34,911 bases of DNA from an uncultured Clostridia bacterium (GTDB taxonomy: Bacteria > Bacillota > Clostridia > Oscillospirales > Ruminococcaceae). How positions within the stretch are numbered: position 1 is the first letter of the stretch; each line of letters opens with the position of its first letter. A program made the position numbers and the translations under genes. Positions 15,556 to 24,760 of the stretch are shown here, one piece after another. The DNA lies in the NCBI GenBank assembly GCA_945910815.1, contig CAMDZD010000021.1, positions 1 through 34,911 on the forward strand, read 5' to 3'. The notes beneath the pieces were generated by a model. The model was not told the DNA's origin and ran no database searches. It saw only the letters and a program-made list of their open reading frames with translations.

Positions 15556-17940
15556 TTAAATTGATTTTTTCTTTTGGTATTCTTTGAAATCAGTGCTTAT
15601 AATTTCATAGATTTTTCCAGTAGGTGATATTTTTTTATCAAAAGGAATGATTTTTTTACCGCATATTATAAGACCTGTTCCTTTGTCACCGCTTTTGAGA
15701 AAAGCTTCCTGTGACGGTGACAGTTCAAATAATCTTGAAATTTCTTTCAGATTGTCGGCTTTTTGTGGTAAAATAACTTTGAACTCCGCATTGTTAAGCA
15801 TTGAACGTGCTTCAGGAGATGCAAGAACGTCAATAATATTCTGTGTAATTCCGGTAGCAACTCCGCCATGTTTACGGATACGGGAATATACTTTTACGAA
15901 AAACTTTCCGGACTGTGATGTTTCTCTGCCTCCGCCATCATTGAACATTATTGAAAATTCATCAACCCAAAGCCATGTTCTTATGCCTTTTTTCTTGTTT
16001 TGAATAACTCTTTGCCATACATATTCAAGGATAATTTGCAGACCAACTGCACGGAGCTGTTCACCCATATCAAATATATCAAATACCAGAAATTTTTTGC
16101 TTATGTTGATATTGGTATGTTCAGCAAAGCTTCTGAATGAACCAGTAACATAAAGTTCAAGAATCAGTGATAACTGTTTTGCCTCAGGTTCTTGCTGGCT
16201 TTTCAGCAGATTATAAAAAGTAGTAAGTGTAGGGAGCTTGCTCATATCTTTGCCGTCAGATTTCTGAAAATCATAATAAACTTCTCTTACACAACGGTCA
16301 ATTATTGATTTCTCAATAGCATCAAGAGGTATTCCTTTTGCAGTTTCAATTATAGTCATAACAAATTCTGATTTTATTGAAATAGCGTCCCTTCCTTCTT
16401 CTACAAATGATAAATCAATATCAAAAATATTGAACTTTGTAGGAGAATTAGGTGAAAGCTTAAGCACTTCACCGTCAAAGTTTTCTTTCTGAATTAATGC
16501 TCCGTATTCATTGTCAGGGTCAATTACAATAATTTCATCATTTGGATATTTAAAAAGGACATCAATTAACTCAAGCTTTACAAAAACTGACTTTCCTGAA
16601 CCAGAAGGACCAAGTACAAAGCCATTTGAGTTCATTTCTTCAGTTCGGTCAAGAGTAATTGCCGAATTGGTTACTTTGTTAATACCATAAAAAACTCCGC
16701 TTTTGTTGAAATAAGTACGATATGAGAAAGGAATCAGAACCGCAGTAGCATCAGTCAGCAGATATGTACTTACAGCACTTCCAAGATGATTTACCGCAAA
16801 AGGAAGTACACTGTTCATTCCTTTTTCCTGTTGTCTTGTGAGATAGTTTATTGTTACCTGATGCTTGCTTGCTTTTGTTTTAATATGCTTTGTAAGTTCT
16901 TCCAGTTCTTCTTTAGTTTCAGCTGAAAGTGATATGAATATGCTAAGTTCAAAAAGTTCAATATTGCTTCCTGCAAGGCGTTCCTGTAAATCCTCAAGTT
17001 CCTTTAGCTTATCAGTAAGGCGGAACGGTACAAAATTACCGCCTTTTTTATGGTTATCTTCCATTCGCTTCTGAATTTGTCCCTGTACATTGAAAATCTC
17101 CTGACGTACCTTTTCCAATGCATCTCCTTTGTCAACTCTTATGATGTGTTTTGATACTGCTACTTTAAAGTTATTATCAAGCAGTTCCGAAATGAAAGTA
17201 TCATCAAGGTCACGGTCATAACGGTGTACATACATAATTCTTGTTAAAGCAGTTCCAACTTCTGTTTCCTTTGATTTGAACGCAAATACAGACGGTGCAA
17301 TGTAGTCTTTAAGTCTACCGCCTCTTGCAAATAAGTTGGACGGAATAAGAAACTCAATATCGTCGAAAGGGTGATAATATTCATGCAGAACCTTAAAAAC
17401 TTCTTCCGGCATAAGCTGATGAACTTCTGAATTTAAGTGATTGAAATATGTTTGTAATTCACGGAAGTATTTAAACAGTACATTTACATTGTCAACCTTT
17501 GTCTGTGGTTTATATGATAATGCAATAAGCATTATTTTATCTGCACATGCAAGTTCTGATTTCTTTATGCTCTTTTCCATTATGTCGCAGTAATCGTCAT
17601 AAAGCTCACCGTATCTTTTTTCTTTTGGAATCATAACTTTTCGCATTTTATCTGCATTAATGGAGGAATTCATAATAAATTCCTGATATGTTATATCAGT
17701 CGGCAAAGCGTTGAGTAGCTTTTGATAATCATTGTATGTGTCTATCTGTTCCGTTTCACGAAGAAGGGAATAATCAAGATTTTCAAAAGAAAATATAAGT
17801 GTATATCTGTTCTCTCCGACAAGGAACAAGCCATTTTCATAACATTCTATAAATGGGATTGTATCCTGTGCGGATTTTGGTATTTTCATACCTTTTGAAA
17901 AAAGATTGTTATTTTTTGTTTTTTTCTGAAAAAACATCAT
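15556..17940 (-). CDS. virB4: VirB4/TraE-family conjugation ATPase
   Basis: This ~794-aa protein is the VirB4-class ATPase that powers assembly of, and DNA export through, the type IV secretion channel at the inner face of the membrane. Seen: an N-terminal CagE/VirB4-like region (to about 400), Walker A GPSGSGKS near 440, Walker B WLWVDEFSIMF near 670, then GITQNIIDVLASPEAR and a C-terminal motif. Length fits the family (about 750-850). The reading frame starts at 17964, but AGGAG lies 9 nt upstream of the ATG at 17940 (MMFFQKK), so I place the start there. It overlaps prgI by 32 nt. No frameshift or missing key residue is seen. Confidence 0.94.
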   Translation of the reverse strand: MMFFQKKTKNNNLFSKGMKIPKSAQDTIPFIECYENGLFLVGENRYTLIFSFENLDYSLLRETEQIDTYNDYQKLLNALPTDITYQEFIMNSSINADKMRKVMIPKEKRYGELYDDYCDIMEKSIKKSELACADKIMLIALSYKPQTKVDNVNVLFKYFRELQTYFNHLNSEVHQLMPEEVFKVLHEYYHPFDDIEFLIPSNLFARGGRLKDYIAPSVFAFKSKETEVGTALTRIMYVHRYDRDLDDTFISELLDNNFKVAVSKHIIRVDKGDALEKVRQEIFNVQGQIQKRMEDNHKKGGNFVPFRLTDKLKELEDLQERLAGSNIELFELSIFISLSAETKEELEELTKHIKTKASKHQVTINYLTRQQEKGMNSVLPFAVNHLGSAVSTYLLTDATAVLIPFSYRTYFNKSGVFYGINKVTNSAITLDRTEEMNSNGFVLGPSGSGKSVFVKLELIDVLFKYPNDEIIVIDPDNEYGALIQKENFDGEVLKLSPNSPTKFNIFDIDLSFVEEGRDAISIKSEFVMTIIETAKGIPLDAIEKSIIDRCVREVYYDFQKSDGKDMSKLPTLTTFYNLLKSQQEPEAKQLSLILELYVTGSFRSFAEHTNINISKKFLVFDIFDMGEQLRAVGLQIILEYVWQRVIQNKKKGIRTWLWVDEFSIMFNDGGGRETSQSGKFFVKVYSRIRKHGGVATGITQNIIDVLASPEARSMLNNAEFKVILPQKADNLKEISRLFELSPSQEAFLKSGDKGTGLIICGKKIIPFDKKISPTGKIYEIISTDFKEYQKKKSI

Positions 17941-18235
17941 TGCTGAAAACTCCTTTTGAATCATAAGGGCGAATATCTACTCCCTTGAATATTTTTATTA
18001 TGTACTGCATTAAACTCTGACCTTGAATATTTACAACTCCGAACATTATTATTGATGCCATTTCAATAAATATAATCCACATCAAAGCAGAAAGTGAAAC
18101 AGTATTTCTTAGAGATACATATAATATTATTCCCAAGAAAACAGCAATAAGGGCAATTATTATCTGTTTCATACTTAATCCGAGAGTGTTTTTTGTTTTT
18201 CTTATGATATTTTTTGTAACCTTAACTTTTATCAT
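17909..18235 (-). CDS. PrgI-family membrane protein (VirB3-like)
   Basis: This 108-aa protein occupies the VirB3/PrgI place directly upstream of virB4, as in Gram-positive conjugation operons. Seen: a basic N-terminus, then two hydrophobic segments (about 22-45, IIIALIAVFLGIILYVSL, and about 50-72, ALMWIIFIEMASIIMFGVV) and a polar C-terminus, which is the PrgI layout. VirB3-type proteins anchor VirB4 to the membrane. The overlap with virB4 indicates coupled translation. The ATG is 12 nt past the virB6 stop, with a GGAG site. Confidence 0.82.
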   Translation of the reverse strand: MIKVKVTKNIIRKTKNTLGLSMKQIIIALIAVFLGIILYVSLRNTVSLSALMWIIFIEMASIIMFGVVNIQGQSLMQYIIKIFKGVDIRPYDSKGVFSNDVFSEKNKK

Positions 18236-18247
18236 GTCAATTGCTCC

Positions 18248-19420
18248 TTATCTTACAAGACTTGTAAGCACTCTTGGCGGTTTTATCATCATAATACACA
18301 TTGCAACTATAATCAATGTATTGGGTATAGTTCGCTGAAACCATATTACCAAATCAGATATGCCGTTTATATCAACTGCCTGACCTGTTATTTTGTCAGC
18401 TCCTATGTAGTAAACAACAGCCATAAAGACAATTTGTGCTGAAACCTGTATAAATGTGAGTATAAAGTTTCTGAAATATGGTTTTGTTACTTCTGATGAA
18501 TAACAGGCAAAAAATGCAGGAGATACTGTAACAAGCATAGCCATTTCAAATGAACGGAATATCAGCTTTATAATTACTAAAGAACTTACAACAAGAATGA
18601 CCAGCAGATTGATTATTATAGGAAGTCCTATTATTATTGCCAATATAAAATCTACAATAGGACCTACTGCCCATATTTTGCTTGTTTCTAAGTTTATATG
18701 CGGTGCATTCAGATTTATATTTCTTATATTATCTCCTAATATTTGTGATGTAAGATGAGAATTAGCCTTTATAATAGCTACACAGACCTTTCCGCTCATA
18801 TCAATTATAATTTTTGATACAATCAATCGACCGAAAATATTTACAGCTCCTCTAAGAGTAAATATTTCATATTTTATTGTTGTTTCTATAAGATTTACAG
18901 CAAAAAAGACCAGAACCAAACTGTAGCCGAATATTTTAAAAATATCAAATAAAGAACCTCTTGAGTAACTTGTTGCATCAATATTATATCCGAAAAGATT
19001 TCCGGTTTTAAATGCAATTGTCAATGTTTCCCATACGGTATTAGAGGCTTTTTGAACACCTTCGGAAATATTATTCACACTGTTTTTAGCGGTTTCCTTT
19101 TCGTCTTTGCTTTCTTCATCTTTTTTCTTGAAGTAGCTTTCAACACCTTTTTCAGATTCATCAGCCATTGAATTTTTTACATCATTTATATCATCTTTAG
19201 TAGCGTTGTTAGCTCCTCCGCTGTTTTGTATTGCAGGCATAAGAGCGTTATTTATATAATTCCATATATCATAAACAGTACTATTGTTATCCTCAACAGT
19301 ACTCTTTATTGATTCTGTATCAGATTTTACATCATCAATAGTAACTGCAAGCGAACTCATAGGCACAATTGCACTAAAGATTGAGATTAAAACAGTGAAT
19401 ACAGCAATTATCTTTTTCAT
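18248..19420 (-). CDS. VirB6/TrbL-like polytopic membrane channel protein
   Basis: This 390-aa protein is a VirB6/TrbL-type inner-membrane component of the mating channel. Seen: a signal-peptide-like N-terminus (KKIIAVFTVLISIFSAIVP); a long polar, lysine- and glutamate-rich extracytoplasmic segment to about residue 135; then about five to six hydrophobic segments (around 155-175, 190-205, 240-275, 280-310, 315-340 and 365-385). The order Maff2, VirB6, PrgI, VirB4 matches Tn1549-like elements. It lies 13 nt from the upstream pilin-like gene and is in the same operon. The short length (VirB6 homologues are often longer) is not alarming. Confidence 0.85.
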   Translation of the reverse strand: MKKIIAVFTVLISIFSAIVPMSSLAVTIDDVKSDTESIKSTVEDNNSTVYDIWNYINNALMPAIQNSGGANNATKDDINDVKNSMADESEKGVESYFKKKDEESKDEKETAKNSVNNISEGVQKASNTVWETLTIAFKTGNLFGYNIDATSYSRGSLFDIFKIFGYSLVLVFFAVNLIETTIKYEIFTLRGAVNIFGRLIVSKIIIDMSGKVCVAIIKANSHLTSQILGDNIRNINLNAPHINLETSKIWAVGPIVDFILAIIIGLPIIINLLVILVVSSLVIIKLIFRSFEMAMLVTVSPAFFACYSSEVTKPYFRNFILTFIQVSAQIVFMAVVYYIGADKITGQAVDINGISDLVIWFQRTIPNTLIIVAMCIMMIKPPRVLTSLVR

Positions 19421-19433
19421 TCATATTAACCTC

Positions 19434-19631
19434 CTAACTGAAAATTTTTTGAATTGCAAATGTAGCTCCGAATATTGCTCCAGAACCAACTAATATTGTA
19501 AGCCCTTCCTGAAAATCACGTGGATTTTCGTCTGCTCTGCCTTTTACAATTTTTATAAGACCAACACCGCTTCCGGCAGTTAAGATTACTATACGTGCAA
19601 TCCAGAATAAAATATTTATGAGTTCTGACAT
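19434..19631 (-). CDS. Maff2-family pilin-like protein without a signal peptide
   Basis: This 65-aa protein is a second Maff2/VirB2-like protein. Its two hydrophobic segments (about 3-28 and 44-62) bracket the conserved loop KGRADENPRD. It aligns along its whole length with the C-terminal two-thirds of the 114-aa neighbour (shared ILFWxxRI, IKIV, ADENPRD, FGATFA). Unlike the neighbour it lacks a leader peptide, so it may insert into the membrane directly. GGAG precedes the ATG, and the hairpin 19644-19658 abuts that site. VirB2-type proteins form the conjugative pilus or channel lining. Confidence 0.82.
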   Translation of the reverse strand: MSELINILFWIARIVILTAGSGVGLIKIVKGRADENPRDFQEGLTILVGSGAIFGATFAIQKIFS

Positions 19632-19643
19632 AAATTCTCCTTT

Positions 19644-19690
19644 TTGCTATAATAGCAATTATATATCCTCTCCCCGAGAAAAATCGGGGA
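19644..19690 (-). promoter_or_regulatory. Two hairpins between the paired pilin-like genes
   Basis: On the minus strand, TCCCCGA-TTTTTC-TCGGGGA (19671-19690) lies first and TTGCTATTATAGCAA (19644-19658) second, immediately before the AAAGGAG of the short Maff2 gene. The first could stabilise the 3' end of the longer pilin message or attenuate transcription. The second resembles the palindrome at 14001-14017, which occupies the same place before a ribosome-binding site. Confidence 0.55.
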
Positions 19691-19710
19691 TTGGATAAAA
19701 GACCTATGGT

Positions 19711-20055
19711 TTAGATTATAAAATTCTTAACTGCAAATGTAGCTCCGAAAGCAGCACCGGTAATTACAAGAAGAACAAGTCCGTTATTTCTGTCACGAGG
19801 GTTTTCATCAGCTTGACCCTGAACGATTTTCATAATTCCGGGAGCACCACCAGCTATAAGGATAAATATTCTTACAACCCAAAAAACAATATCTACCATT
19901 GATGACATTGTTCCGGTCTGAACATCAGCAGGAGCTTCTTCAGCAGCGAAAGCAGTTATGCACATACCATTCATAAGCATTGCAATTGTGCAGAGCATAG
20001 AAGCGAGTTTTGTAAGCATAAGTTTAATATTGGTTGTTTTTTTGATTTTCTTCAT
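19711..20055 (-). CDS. Maff2-family VirB2-like pilin precursor
   Basis: This 114-aa protein has an N-terminal leader (basic MKKIKKTTNIKLMLTK, hydrophobic core MLCTIAMLMNGMCI, likely cleaved near TAFAAEE), followed by a mature part of about 75 residues. The mature part has two transmembrane segments (about 50-72 and 92-112) around the loop QGQADENPRDRNNG. This is the layout of VirB2-type pilins and the Maff2 family found in Tn1549-like elements. A GGAGG site precedes the ATG. A weak attenuator-like hairpin in the 138-nt gap upstream (GTGT-loop-ACAC followed by T-rich sequence near 20090-20125, minus strand) may tune its level. Confidence 0.85.
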   Translation of the reverse strand: MKKIKKTTNIKLMLTKLASMLCTIAMLMNGMCITAFAAEEAPADVQTGTMSSMVDIVFWVVRIFILIAGGAPGIMKIVQGQADENPRDRNNGLVLLVITGAAFGATFAVKNFII

Positions 20056-20193
20056 GATTAAAAATACCTCCGAATTTTGTTGTTTTTAAGTACATTAAAA
20101 AAATAAAAATGTGTTTTCAGGACACTTTTCAGTTGATTTGATTACCTTCTTTCTTTATGGAATATCTATATAAAACCCTTTAGGGGTGCTGGC

Positions 20194-20967
20194 TTATCGA
20201 GTATTTAATGAATTTTGGACAATGTTCTGAACAGCAGAATTTAATAATTTTTTGGTAACTATGAAAATTTTTCCGGAAACTCCTCCTAAATTGGAAATCA
20301 GCTTTTCAGTAGCTCCTTTAGTTGCAAGTTTAAACATATCGCTGTTAATAATTTCTTTTCCCTTATCAGTAATTCTGATAAAAGAATTTTCCATTTTTAT
20401 AAATCCCGATTTTTCCATTTCAGCGAGATTACCCATTATTTTCTGAACTGCTGATGTATCCGGATTTTTAATTATTTCAGTTAAATCAAGCTTTTCAGAA
20501 AAATTGAAGAAATTCAAATCCTGAATAGAACCGTCAAGTTCAAATCCTAAAATCTGTTCCTGCATTTGCTGTGAAATCATATTATATGTATTTTGCTGTA
20601 AAGCCTCCTGAAATTTTGGCTTGTTTATAAATTTTCTGCCTTTGTTTGTAATCTTTACTATGCCTTTGCGAGTATCAATTTCAAGCTTGCCGTCAAGAAC
20701 TGCCTTGTTAAACTCATCTTTGACTGCATTTTTCAGAGTTTCATTGGGGATTTTTTCAATAAGTTCTATTGGCATTTCATTGAAATTATAAAAATAGCTT
20801 AAATCGGTTGACTGCCCTGTAAAAACAAAGTCCGAATTAACGCCTGTAAGAGTTTCCGGTGTGTCTGCATTTATTTTTTCCATAAAGTCATATATCGTTT
20901 TTGCATTGGAAACAGTCGATTTTATAGTATTGCCGACTTCATTGTAAAGGTCATTTTCATCATACAT
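20194..20967 (-). CDS. Unknown protein with a tandem ~60-residue duplication, next to the coupling protein
   Basis: I recognise no family for this 257-aa protein. It contains a clear internal duplication: residues 61-119 and 155-212 share NF-x-E, an amphipathic helix, then (V/I)-x-ITxKGxxxIN followed by a short helix. The ITxKGxxxI pattern resembles the wing of winged-helix folds, so two wHTH-like units are possible. There is no signal peptide or membrane segment. Its ATG overlaps the virD4 stop by one base (TAATG), so it is coupled to the coupling protein, and it may help recruit the relaxosome (inference). Confidence 0.65.
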   Translation of the reverse strand: MYDENDLYNEVGNTIKSTVSNAKTIYDFMEKINADTPETLTGVNSDFVFTGQSTDLSYFYNFNEMPIELIEKIPNETLKNAVKDEFNKAVLDGKLEIDTRKGIVKITNKGRKFINKPKFQEALQQNTYNMISQQMQEQILGFELDGSIQDLNFFNFSEKLDLTEIIKNPDTSAVQKIMGNLAEMEKSGFIKMENSFIRITDKGKEIINSDMFKLATKGATEKLISNLGGVSGKIFIVTKKLLNSAVQNIVQNSLNTR

Positions 20968-22997
20968 TATTCATCATCTCCAAAATTAAATTTGTCCATA
21001 ATGGGATTGACTTCTTCATCAAACTGTGTTTCAAAATCTTCTTCGCTTATTTCGTCATCATCGTCACAAGGTTCATAATCATCAGTCATATCATTGATTC
21101 CCAATTCTTCTTCAAGCTGTTTTTGTTCTTCTGCTTTTTTCATTTCAGCTGATTTTGCAAAGAAATCAGTTAAAGTTTGTTTATGATTTTTACTTCGTTC
21201 CGCCTTTATTTCTCCGTATATTTCTTCAATATTTGTATTATTATGAATATCTTTTTTAAATGAACTTCCGGTTACTTCAATGAGAGGGTGGGAGAGTGTA
21301 TCGTATTTTGGAAGAAAAAACGGTTTAAATTCATCAACAAAAATTATACATGAACCGCCATAACGTTTAGTTTTTCCTTTTGGCTTAATAGCCTGAAGAA
21401 TTTCATCAGGTGAAAGCAAATCACGCTGAATATAGCTTTCGCTTTCTGAACTTCCACCGCCTCCCTGACTTGTCCCACGATTATATGAACGTGAATCAAC
21501 TCTGACTGTTGTTTTTCCGAGCTTTTTGGAAACATATTCACGTGAATCAAGGTCATTTGTTCCGAGAAAAGTAAATATTGAACAGTTGCCGATAATGCTT
21601 TCCCAAGTTTTTTCGTACAAAGCTTTTAACTGTGAAAGTCCTTGCAGAACCATACAGATTCTGATGTTATGGGAACGCACAACTGCAAGAGTTTCATTGA
21701 AGTTCGGTATTTTACCGATATTGGCAAATTCGTCAAGTTCACAAGAGACAAGATAGGGAAGACGTCCGTTGCAGTCTCGGTTGGCTATAAGCATAAGACG
21801 TTCAAATAATTGAGAGTAAAATATATTGGCTATTACTTTGTAAGTCTGACGTGAAGCCGGTATAATTAAAAATACAGCAGTTTTTTCTTTTCCTATGTTG
21901 TCAAAATCCATTTCATCAGTAGCTGTAAGTTCGTCAACGTCCTCTACTGCCCAGAGCCTTAAACGTGTTGAAAGTGTTTTACATATTGAACCAAGTGTTT
22001 CCTGTGGAGTTCCCTGAATACTTGCCCAGTTTACTGATGCAACATCATTAGGATATTCAATAGCATGGTTTTTCAGACAACGAGCAAGTTCGCATAAATT
22101 ATCAATTTTGCCGTCTTTATACTGTACAGAGTTTACTAATCTTACAACTCGACCAAAGGATTTCAGTTCATAAGGAGTTTTCCATAGATATACCATTATT
22201 GCAACAAGCATATCTTGTGCAGAACCACTCCAGAAATCTTCTTTTTCACCCTCACCGGCTGAATTTTTCATAAACAGGTCAGCAACGTTCAGAACGTCTT
22301 GTTCTTCTGTCATATATGCAAATGGATTGTATGAATTTGAAAGATTTATGTTGATTAAATTCAGAACTCTGATTTTATATCCGTTAGCAGTTAAAAATTT
22401 AGCGGTATCTCGATAAAGTTCGCCTTTAGGGTCAGTGACAACATAACTTCCGAACATTTGCATAATATCAGGCTTAATTTTTCTGAATGATTTACCAGCT
22501 CCTGAACCACCTATTACCACTTCATTTAAATTGTGTGGTTTGTAAGATTTTCCGTTTTTGTTTTCGACTGTAACATATGTATTAAATGCAACAGGGATTC
22601 CAGTATTGTCTTTGAACTCCTTTTCGGCATATTTATCTGCCCAAGAAGCTGAACCGTGTTCCATTCCGTGAAATTCGTCCTTTGTATTTGAAGTTGCCAT
22701 AATGAATACTCCGAAAATTGCTGTTGCATAAAGCCACCATAATTTTGTTATCTGATATTTAAAGCATGTCAGAACTGTTGATAAATTTAAAGGAACTTCC
22801 ATTTTTGGAGCTGAAATATAATTTACAAATTTCATCAGATTATTTATTTCAAACTTATCTAAGCTGTTGACTGCCATAAAATCCAAGAGCATATATGCTA
22901 TATAAAGTCCGATGCAGAGTAGAAAGAAAAATCCGATAATTCCCATATAAACAAGCATTTTTACATTTTTTTCACGTCGGAGTTTATTTTTGTTCAA
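20967..22997 (-). CDS. virD4: VirD4/TraG-type coupling protein
   Basis: This 676-aa protein is the type IV coupling protein, the membrane ATPase that hands the relaxase-DNA complex to the secretion channel. Seen: two N-terminal transmembrane segments (about 12-37 and 72-92), the TraG/VirD4 entry motif HGSASWADK, Walker A VIGGSGAGKS near 165-175, a Walker B-like CELDEFANIGKIPNF near 415, and the C-terminal ATPase motifs around QGLSQLKALY and CSIFTFLGTND. The last ~60 residues are strongly acidic (EPCDDDDEISEEDFETQFDEE), an unusual tail that may contact partner proteins. It overlaps the AbrB-like gene upstream by 14 nt and the 257-aa gene downstream by 1 nt. Confidence 0.94.
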   Translation of the reverse strand: MNKNKLRREKNVKMLVYMGIIGFFFLLCIGLYIAYMLLDFMAVNSLDKFEINNLMKFVNYISAPKMEVPLNLSTVLTCFKYQITKLWWLYATAIFGVFIMATSNTKDEFHGMEHGSASWADKYAEKEFKDNTGIPVAFNTYVTVENKNGKSYKPHNLNEVVIGGSGAGKSFRKIKPDIMQMFGSYVVTDPKGELYRDTAKFLTANGYKIRVLNLININLSNSYNPFAYMTEEQDVLNVADLFMKNSAGEGEKEDFWSGSAQDMLVAIMVYLWKTPYELKSFGRVVRLVNSVQYKDGKIDNLCELARCLKNHAIEYPNDVASVNWASIQGTPQETLGSICKTLSTRLRLWAVEDVDELTATDEMDFDNIGKEKTAVFLIIPASRQTYKVIANIFYSQLFERLMLIANRDCNGRLPYLVSCELDEFANIGKIPNFNETLAVVRSHNIRICMVLQGLSQLKALYEKTWESIIGNCSIFTFLGTNDLDSREYVSKKLGKTTVRVDSRSYNRGTSQGGGGSSESESYIQRDLLSPDEILQAIKPKGKTKRYGGSCIIFVDEFKPFFLPKYDTLSHPLIEVTGSSFKKDIHNNTNIEEIYGEIKAERSKNHKQTLTDFFAKSAEMKKAEEQKQLEEELGINDMTDDYEPCDDDDEISEEDFETQFDEEVNPIMDKFNFGDDE

Positions 22998-23334
22998 AAT
23001 TTATTCCCTCCGTTTTTTTCAGAATGAAGTTTTTTCCGTTCTGAATTATTTCAATAGTATCATTTGCGTTAATGTTATAAAGATAACGTATTCTTTTGGG
23101 AATCTTTATTCGGAAATCTTTGATTTTCTTGTCCTTATTATCATTTTGCAAAATATCAACGCAGATTTCCTTGTTGCTTGACTCGTATATTCTGAAAGAG
23201 CTTTTTCTACGTTCTTCCGGTGATATAAAGAAAAATTCTGGAATAATTATTCTGTATAAATTATCAACTATCAGAAAAAATTTCCCGTTCAGTGCAAAAA
23301 AGCGTCTTTTCGTTTTTCTTGAAGTTCTTGACAT
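22984..23334 (-). CDS. AbrB/SpoVT-like swapped-hairpin protein
   Basis: This 116-aa protein has an AbrB/MazE-like swapped-hairpin motif at residues ~75-110 (RIKIPKRIRYLYNINANDTIEI), and a weaker first copy may lie at ~18-35 (FFLIVDNLYRIIIPEFF). Two such units in one chain recall MraZ-like regulators. The N-terminus is very basic (MSRTSRKTKRR). It overlaps virD4 by 14 nt and follows the coiled-coil gene by 3 nt. It could autoregulate the transfer operon or act in the relaxosome. Only the fold assignment has support in the sequence. Confidence 0.6.
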   Translation of the reverse strand: MSRTSRKTKRRFFALNGKFFLIVDNLYRIIIPEFFFISPEERRKSSFRIYESSNKEICVDILQNDNKDKKIKDFRIKIPKRIRYLYNINANDTIEIIQNGKNFILKKTEGINFEQK

Positions 23335-23337
23335 ATT

Positions 23338-24720
23338 TTATCTCCTTGTATTTTTTGCTTTTATTGTTTCATTATTGCTTCCTGCTGATTTTGAGTTTGC
23401 CTTAAAATTTTGCATATGGCTGATTAATTCCTGATTAAGTGATTTGTCATAACCAATTGTTATAACATTACCTTCTTTTATAAATTTTCCGTTATCATCA
23501 CGTTTTTTATACTTTGAAAATGGAAAATTAACGCTTTTTAAATAATCTGCCTGTTCTTTTGTGACTTCACATTTAGCAATATTGTTAGATTTTTCTTTAT
23601 TAAGTTCTTCAGGCGGAGTAAATGTACTGTCAATTCTGTCCGGAATTAAATCCATATCCTTATCTTCATATTCTTTATTTATTTTTTCTGGATTAGGATT
23701 TTGTATTTCGGAAATATTTTCAGCAATACTCTCAATAGGTGTTCCTGTTTGTATGCATTTATCAATGGCTTTTTCAGTTTTTTCTACTTTCTGAGACTGT
23801 ATATTTTCAGATTTGCTAATCATATCAGAATACTGAATCTGTGCAGAATTAAGCCGTTCCATTTTTGAGGAAAGAGAAATTTTTTGCTTTTTTAACTTGT
23901 TATATTCCAGATTTGCCTTTTCTTTATCTTTTGTACTTAAATCAGGGAATGATTTCTGAATCTGTTCCATACGGTCAATACATGTTTCGAGCTTATTAGA
24001 ATTGATTTTCTGCATATGTCTGTTCAGATTTGTCATTGCACTAAAGAATTGCTGATTACGCTGTGACTTGTCTGTTATTCCAAAACTTTTTATCAAAGTA
24101 TTTAAATGTTGACAAAACTGCATTTTATCACTGCAAATTCCGGATTTTTTATATAGAATGTTAATGGAGTTATTGTGATGTGCAATTTGCTTTTTTAGAT
24201 TAGGAATAGTTTTGCTTCTAAGATTGTATATTTTCTTTTCATTTCTTGAAATTACAGCGTTTATGGGATTTCTGATGAAAGAAAAGGTATTTGCAATATT
24301 ATTAAGCATTATATTGCTGTTTTTTAATTTATCGGCTTTCAGTTCAAGTTCTGATAAACTATTTCTGATTAAATTAATATGTTCCTGATGGGCAATAGCT
24401 TTCTGGTTCAGACGATTTATGTTCTTTTTCTGAACATTTGAAATGACATCTAAAAAGGGAAGTACAGCTTCTTTCTTTTCAGATTTTGGAAGTTCAACAT
24501 CGGGTGATATTTTATTTGCAAATGATTTTAAAATATCTCCGAATTTTTGTGAATCTTCAGCCGAATAGGTAAGCGAAATTTTATTTTCGTCATATTTTGC
24601 TGAAAATTTAAGGTCATTTTCTTTTAATCTTTCGATTAAGTTTTGCGAATCAGATATTGGTATAACAGCCGTGACTGCAAATTTAATATCATTTTCGTCA
24701 ATATTTTTAAATTCCTGCAT
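23338..24720 (-). CDS. Coiled-coil protein downstream of the relaxase, function unknown
   Basis: This 460-aa protein is dominated by heptad-like helices (about 95-330; for example IRNSLSELELKADKLKNSN and KKQKISLSSKMERLNSAQI). An N-terminal alpha/beta module (about 12-68, KFAVTAVIPISDSQNL... then SLTYSAEDSQKFGDILKSF) resembles a unit in the C-terminal half of the relaxase upstream. The C-terminus (about 380-460) contains a VTKEQADYLKSVNFPFSKY segment. There is no signal peptide or membrane helix. It is cotranscribed with the relaxase (40-nt gap) and the AbrB-like gene (3-nt gap), so an accessory DNA-processing or relaxase-partner role is likely. Confidence 0.65.
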   Translation of the reverse strand: MQEFKNIDENDIKFAVTAVIPISDSQNLIERLKENDLKFSAKYDENKISLTYSAEDSQKFGDILKSFANKISPDVELPKSEKKEAVLPFLDVISNVQKKNINRLNQKAIAHQEHINLIRNSLSELELKADKLKNSNIMLNNIANTFSFIRNPINAVISRNEKKIYNLRSKTIPNLKKQIAHHNNSINILYKKSGICSDKMQFCQHLNTLIKSFGITDKSQRNQQFFSAMTNLNRHMQKINSNKLETCIDRMEQIQKSFPDLSTKDKEKANLEYNKLKKQKISLSSKMERLNSAQIQYSDMISKSENIQSQKVEKTEKAIDKCIQTGTPIESIAENISEIQNPNPEKINKEYEDKDMDLIPDRIDSTFTPPEELNKEKSNNIAKCEVTKEQADYLKSVNFPFSKYKKRDDNGKFIKEGNVITIGYDKSLNQELISHMQNFKANSKSAGSNNETIKAKNTRR

Positions 24721-24760
24721 AAATTCTCCTTATAATTTTTTTACATTTGGAAAAGAAAAA

